Notes under the pieces: generated by a model
Seen by the model: the letters and a program-made list of their open reading frames with translations, nothing else
Databases searched by the model: none
Told to the model about the DNA's origin: nothing
Program-made: the position numbers and the translations under genes
Assembly (NCBI GenBank): GCA_009784825.1
Contig: WQXO01000001.1
Location: 127,599-191,598 of the forward strand
Direction: 5' to 3'
Length of the DNA: 64,000 bases
Origin: Oscillospiraceae bacterium
Lineage (GTDB): Bacteria > Bacillota > Clostridia > Oscillospirales > Ruminococcaceae
Shown here: piece after piece, positions 60,030 to 64,000 of the stretch
Layout: the number at the start of each line of letters is the position of its first letter
How positions within the stretch are numbered: position 1 is the first letter of the stretch

Positions 60030-61184
60030 TTATTGAGATTGTATATGATGTTCCAATGCTTTAATTCTGTTTAAAAACGCGTCACAAATTATTTCGGCTC
60101 GTTCATTATCAATATAAGATGAAGCAGATAATATTTCAAAAAACTTGTTTTCAATACCGCTGAGGGCTGATAAATCAAGCCAAGAAAAATCGGTCACGAG
60201 CTTGATTTGCTCTTCATGGGTTTGGCAAAACGGCTGGCTTTTGTGATTTTCCTGCGACAGAATATTGCTTGTCAATTCTTTGTTACAAAAAGACGAGCCG
60301 CTGTCGAAATTGGGAGCAAACCCGAGCCATTCAAGAGTTTCGGCATTTCTGATCGCTCCGAAATTGCTTAAATGTCGGTCATCATTCATTATCAAATAAT
60401 CGGCGGTCAGCATTTTGTCGAGATTATGCTTTGCATTAGGAATGTTTAAGTTTTCGCAGCATTTTAAATAATGGTTGTATAACTTATTGGTGTCATCAAT
60501 TTTTTCCGTATTGTGTATATGGAACGCACTTACCAATTCCGTTTTAGAATTAACGAAGCTTTCACAAACGCTGTAAGGGCGGTTTTTTTCAAAAATCACA
60601 GAATAATCGACGCAGGGTATATTTAAACGCCGCATGACCTCCGAAGCCATGACTTCGTTAAAGGGCTGCTGAAAAAAGGGGTCACTGCCACCTTTTATCA
60701 GGCAACGCCTGCCGTTAATAATCTGCCATTTTTTCTGTAACAAACCATCCGAGGTGTTATTCGGCGACACAAAATTAATCGTTTTATCTTTAATAACATT
60801 GCCGAATAACGCATTACCTACATCCTCAGAAAAGTCATTTTCAAAAAAATTAACATCCTCCCAATTTAAAGAGTTTTCCTTAGGATTTATCCAATATTGG
60901 TCAGACAACGACAGCCCGTAACACATTGTTATCAATTTATCGGCAGAAGAAACTCCCATGTTTTGCAATGCCGCTCGAATATTATGCCTGCTTGCAGGTA
61001 TGGCACGCCCGCTGAACCAATCGTTTATATCTTCTATATCGGGTTTGCCTGTTTTATTAAGGCTTATACCGACAGGCAAGTGTTCGGGGTTAAACAATGT
61101 AACTATATCGGTAATTACCGAAGTTCCCTTGGCAATTTCTAATTCGGCGACCATGTTTTTTTTGTGCATTAAGGTATATAACAC
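60030..61184 (-). CDS. HipA-like kinase domain protein
   Basis: A 384-residue protein. The C-terminal two thirds resemble HipA_C/CtkA-type Ser/Thr kinases: CLIKGGSDPFFQQPFNEVMASEVMRRL, LTADYLIMNDDRHLSNFG (catalytic NDDRHxxN) and PNFDSGSSF (metal Asp), all intact. The first 130 residues resemble phage-type HipA N-lobes. No HipB-like antitoxin lies next to it. GTG at 61184 follows GAGG. Separated by 18 bp from the LRR gene and 31 bp from the reductase, so part of one transcript unit. Confidence 0.85.
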   Translation of the reverse strand: MLYTLMHKKNMVAELEIAKGTSVITDIVTLFNPEHLPVGISLNKTGKPDIEDINDWFSGRAIPASRHNIRAALQNMGVSSADKLITMCYGLSLSDQYWINPKENSLNWEDVNFFENDFSEDVGNALFGNVIKDKTINFVSPNNTSDGLLQKKWQIINGRRCLIKGGSDPFFQQPFNEVMASEVMRRLNIPCVDYSVIFEKNRPYSVCESFVNSKTELVSAFHIHNTEKIDDTNKLYNHYLKCCENLNIPNAKHNLDKMLTADYLIMNDDRHLSNFGAIRNAETLEWLGFAPNFDSGSSFCNKELTSNILSQENHKSQPFCQTHEEQIKLVTDFSWLDLSALSGIENKFFEILSASSYIDNERAEIICDAFLNRIKALEHHIQSQ

Positions 61185-61215
61185 TGCAGAAACCTCATTC
61201 AGTTATTTCTTCTAC

Positions 61216-62355
61216 TTACTCCCAATCCTTTATAATCGGGTTCAATATATTCTGTGCGTCGATTAAATCCTCACGAATGCTGATTTTCTGCGAGCATCTT
61301 TTCTCACACACCCCACAATAAGTACAGCTGACGGGTTTTTTCTCCTTGGGAAAAGTGAACCATTCCCATTTAACCGCTTCACGATTGTTATAAACGCTGT
61401 AATCGTTCCAGATTTTGAAAACCCTCGAAATGCTCACACCGTTCGGGCAGGGCTGGCAGTAGTTACAATATGTACATTGGTTGTTGACTAATTTATTCCG
61501 CTCGACCTTGATTATCTCGATAATGCTTTTCTCGTCCTCGTTCAACGGCGTGTAGCTACTGAGGGTTTCGATATTGTCCCTTAACTGGTCCATGTTGTTC
61601 ATGCCGCTTAATATTATTTTAACTTGGGGGAATCCCGCAACCCACCTCAACGCCCACGAGGAAGCGGTGGCAATGGGGTTTATATCAACAAGCATTTGGT
61701 TCAAATCAGCGGGAAGATTAGACAAAGAGCCGCCCTTGACAGGTTCCATAACGAATAAAGGCACACCCAATTTCTCGCACAGGTCATGTGCCTTAATACC
61801 GCCATGCTCGTCGTCAGCGTCCATATAATTAAATTGAATCATGCAGCAGTCCCACTCGCGATAGGTGAGAATCTGCTCAAAAACCTCATAATTATCATGG
61901 AACGAAAACCCGAAGTTTCTGATAATCCCGGATTTTTTTAATTCGTCGCACCACTCTAAAATCCCAAGCTCCTTCATTTTTGCCCAGTCATGCCGGTTTA
62001 AAGCCTGAAGCAGATAAAAGTCGAGATATTCGGTTTTCAGCCTTTGCATTTGCTCGTCGAAAATGCTCTTGGCTTCAGCTAACGAATGGATTTCCCACGA
62101 CGGTAATTTGGTGGTTAAATAAAAGCTGTCACGAGGGTATTCGGAAAGCACATCACCGAGAAATGCCTCGCTGTGTCCGTTATGGTAAACGCAGGAGGTG
62201 TCGAAATAGTTAACACCGTTTTCGATTGCGTAATTAATCATTTCGGTGGCAATGTCATAGTTGACTGTGCCGTTCATATTAAGCGGCATTCTCATGCACC
62301 CGAACCCTAATAAAGAGGGAGCGGTATCTGTTTTCCCGAGTGCCCTGTATAACAT
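61216..62355 (-). CDS. Aldo/keto reductase with ferredoxin-like C-terminus
   Basis: A 379-residue AKR with catalytic Asp and Tyr in NYFDTSCVYHNG, Lys in LTTKLP, His/Asn in the LLQALNRHDW region, and a C-terminal pair of [4Fe-4S] motifs (CTYCNYCQPCPNG and CTYCGVCEKRC). This fused form is common in anaerobes; the substrate is unknown. ATG preceded by AAGGAGGGG. Confidence 0.93.
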   Translation of the reverse strand: MLYRALGKTDTAPSLLGFGCMRMPLNMNGTVNYDIATEMINYAIENGVNYFDTSCVYHNGHSEAFLGDVLSEYPRDSFYLTTKLPSWEIHSLAEAKSIFDEQMQRLKTEYLDFYLLQALNRHDWAKMKELGILEWCDELKKSGIIRNFGFSFHDNYEVFEQILTYREWDCCMIQFNYMDADDEHGGIKAHDLCEKLGVPLFVMEPVKGGSLSNLPADLNQMLVDINPIATASSWALRWVAGFPQVKIILSGMNNMDQLRDNIETLSSYTPLNEDEKSIIEIIKVERNKLVNNQCTYCNYCQPCPNGVSISRVFKIWNDYSVYNNREAVKWEWFTFPKEKKPVSCTYCGVCEKRCSQKISIREDLIDAQNILNPIIKDWE

Positions 62356-62394
62356 AACTCCCCTCCTTAACTATTATTAATCAATCAACACCGC

Positions 62395-64000
62395 TTACAA
62401 CCCTAACTCACTCACTGCATTTTCTCTCATTTTATACTTCTGGATTTTCCCGCTTGCCGTGAGCGGGAAACTATCCACAAACAAAACATAACTCGGAACC
62501 TTATGCCTTGCGAGATTTTCATTCACATACGCCTTAATCCCTGCCTCGTCTGCCACTGCGTTATCTTTGAGAATAACAAACGCACAGACCTCCTCGCCGT
62601 GTTTGACCGACGGAACGGCAACCACTGCCACGTCTTTAACTGCGGGATGTGTATAAATAAAATCCTCGATTTCTTTCGGGAAAAGGTTCTCACCGCCTCG
62701 GATAATCATGTCCTTTATCCGCCCGGTAATCTTATAATTCCCGTCTGGTATACGAATAGCCACATCACCGGTATGAAGCCAGCCGTCCTCGTCAATCGCC
62801 GCCTCGGTTGCCTCGGGCATTTTATAATACCCTTTCATTATATTATACCCTCTCGCACAAAGCTCCCCCGGAGCGTTATCGGGTAAGTCTTTACCGGTTT
62901 CCGGGTCAACGATTTTTACTTCAACCCCCGGCATTGGACTGCCCACGGTACTCACACGAGTGTCCACACTGTCGGTGGTGCTGCTCATGGTAATGGCGGG
63001 GCTTGCCTCGGTTTGCCCGTAGGTAATGCAAATTTCCTTCATGTTCATTTTATTCAGAACATCCTCCATTACCTTAACAGGACAGGGTGAACCCGCCATA
63101 ATCCCGGTACGCAGTGTCGAATAATCGTATTTGTCGAAATCCCTATGCTCCAAAATCCCGATGAACATTGTGGGAACACCGTGAACCGCTGTACATCTTT
63201 CATACTCGACAACGTGCATAACCTTCATAGGAGTATACCACAACAAAGGCAGCATGGTACTGCCGTGGGTGACACACGCCATAATCGCCAGCACCATTCC
63301 GAAGCAGTGGAAAAACGGCACAGGAATACACAGCTTATCATTCTCGGTGAACTTCATGCACTCACCGATTGAGAAACCGTTGTTGACTATGTTGTTGTGG
63401 GTCAGCATAACACCTTTAGGGAATCCGGTAGTCCCCGAGGTATACTGCATGTTGATTACATCATCAGGGGAAAGACTTGCCTTCCTCGCTTTATAATCAC
63501 CCGAGGATACCAACCCCTTAAAGGATTCTATGTCGTTCCAGTGGAACATACCTCTGTAGTGGTTGTCGAAGGAAACCACCATTCTCAGCTTCGGATAAGC
63601 CTCAAAAACCGGCTTTTCCGAGAACAACGCATCTCTTTTATTAAAATCCTTGTCCCCCAATTCGGGGCAGATTGAATAAATGATTTTCTCACAGTCAATG
63701 TCCTTTAACCCGTCACACACGAACAAGGCTTTGCTGTCTGACTGCTCTAACTGGAACTTCAACTCATGGGATTTATAGTTGGTGTTGACCGTTACAAGAA
63801 CCACACCGATTTTCGCAGTTGCGAACATCAGAATTAACCACTGCGGATAATTCGTCGCCCAAACTGCGGCATGGTCACCTTTTTTAAGCCCCATACCCAT
63901 AAGCCCCTTTGCGACACGGTCAACCTTGTTATTGAACTCGTACCACGTTTTGTCGAACTCCATCTCGATATATTTAACCGCCTTGTGCGTCGGGAATTTC
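62395..64000 (-). CDS. AMP-dependent acyl-CoA synthetase (5' part missing)
   Basis: At least 535 residues; the frame stays open through the window edge (KFPTHKAVKYIEME), so the N-terminus is outside and an internal ATG at 63963 is not the start. Adenylate-forming motifs: MQYTSGTTGFPKGVMLTHNN, TYGQTEASP, GELCARGYNIMKGYY, DGWLHTGDVA, GRIKDMIIRGGENLFP and the SGKIQKYKMRE Lys. Closest to FadD-like medium/long-chain or AMP-dependent CoA ligases. Convergent neighbours absent; the reductase follows downstream. Confidence 0.95.
   Translation of the reverse strand, partial: KFPTHKAVKYIEMEFDKTWYEFNNKVDRVAKGLMGMGLKKGDHAAVWATNYPQWLILMFATAKIGVVLVTVNTNYKSHELKFQLEQSDSKALFVCDGLKDIDCEKIIYSICPELGDKDFNKRDALFSEKPVFEAYPKLRMVVSFDNHYRGMFHWNDIESFKGLVSSGDYKARKASLSPDDVINMQYTSGTTGFPKGVMLTHNNIVNNGFSIGECMKFTENDKLCIPVPFFHCFGMVLAIMACVTHGSTMLPLLWYTPMKVMHVVEYERCTAVHGVPTMFIGILEHRDFDKYDYSTLRTGIMAGSPCPVKVMEDVLNKMNMKEICITYGQTEASPAITMSSTTDSVDTRVSTVGSPMPGVEVKIVDPETGKDLPDNAPGELCARGYNIMKGYYKMPEATEAAIDEDGWLHTGDVAIRIPDGNYKITGRIKDMIIRGGENLFPKEIEDFIYTHPAVKDVAVVAVPSVKHGEEVCAFVILKDNAVADEAGIKAYVNENLARHKVPSYVLFVDSFPLTASGKIQKYKMRENAVSELGL

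Noticed and set aside
63963-63963. ATG at 63963 as the start of the acyl-CoA synthetase
   Set aside because: The upstream sequence to the window edge stays in frame and encodes a family-like N-terminal stretch (THKAVKYIEMEFDKTW), so the gene is truncated by the window.

Overview
The window reads as a chromosomal piece of a low-to-moderate GC Gram-positive bacterium of the class Clostridia, most likely an uncultured gut or rumen Oscillospiraceae/Ruminococcaceae-type organism. Pointers are the ylxM-ffh pair, a tryptophan T-box, remA(DUF370)-gmk-priA, CotF-type spore coat proteins, many clean TTGACA-N17-TATAAT promoters, tRNA genes without encoded CCA, and several surface proteins with Thr/Pro linkers. 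Taxonomy is inferred from gene content only; the two edge genes (ffh and an acyl-CoA synthetase) are cut by the window.

Layout. 1-5.5 kb: ffh/ylxM (minus), two zinc-ribbon membrane proteins, a trichomonad-like IMP dehydrogenase (guaB) and a lipoprotein. 5.5-13.5 kb (minus): a three-gene ABC-2 exporter, a Phd/Doc toxin-antitoxin pair with its own promoter, a NarL/LuxR-type two-component system and a membrane-anchored glycosidase-like surface protein. 13.7-21.8 kb (plus): an ECF sigma factor fused through a membrane segment and a Thr-rich stalk to an extracytoplasmic domain, a subtilisin ending in a near-identical domain, and four lipoproteins that share one leader but carry different C-terminal domains. 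21.8-26.2 kb: tRNA-Tyr abutting a double GNAT gene, an ECF sigma factor with an anti-sigma-like M23 peptidase, an NYN nuclease and two coat proteins. 26.2-32.2 kb (minus): trpEDCFBA without trpG, behind a Trp T-box.

32.2-37.1 kb: two tRNA-Ser genes, one followed by a five-copy 30-bp tandem array that resembles its own 3' end, the other followed by a 2-kb block between 77-bp direct repeats that contains an XRE regulator and two unknown genes. Then an ECF-transporter S component, a small membrane protein and an HD-GYP protein that appears to start at ATT. 37.2-44.8 kb: a giant hybrid histidine kinase, a polysaccharide deacetylase and a degenerate GGDEF/EAL protein. 44.9-56.9 kb (plus): membrane and housekeeping genes (trmN6-like, rsmI, galU, a PASTA pseudokinase, ispD, remA, gmk, priA). 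56.9-64 kb (minus): a TIR-TM-RCC1 protein, a cytoplasmic BspA-type LRR protein, a HipA-like kinase, an aldo/keto reductase and an acyl-CoA synthetase.

The main candidates for undescribed biology are the self-tethered sigma factor with its domain-matched protease and lipoprotein set, the TIR/LRR/HipA-like cluster, the integrase-less 2-kb block at tRNA-Ser, and small palindromic elements that sit in frame inside coding genes, including priA, trpF and all four lipoproteins.
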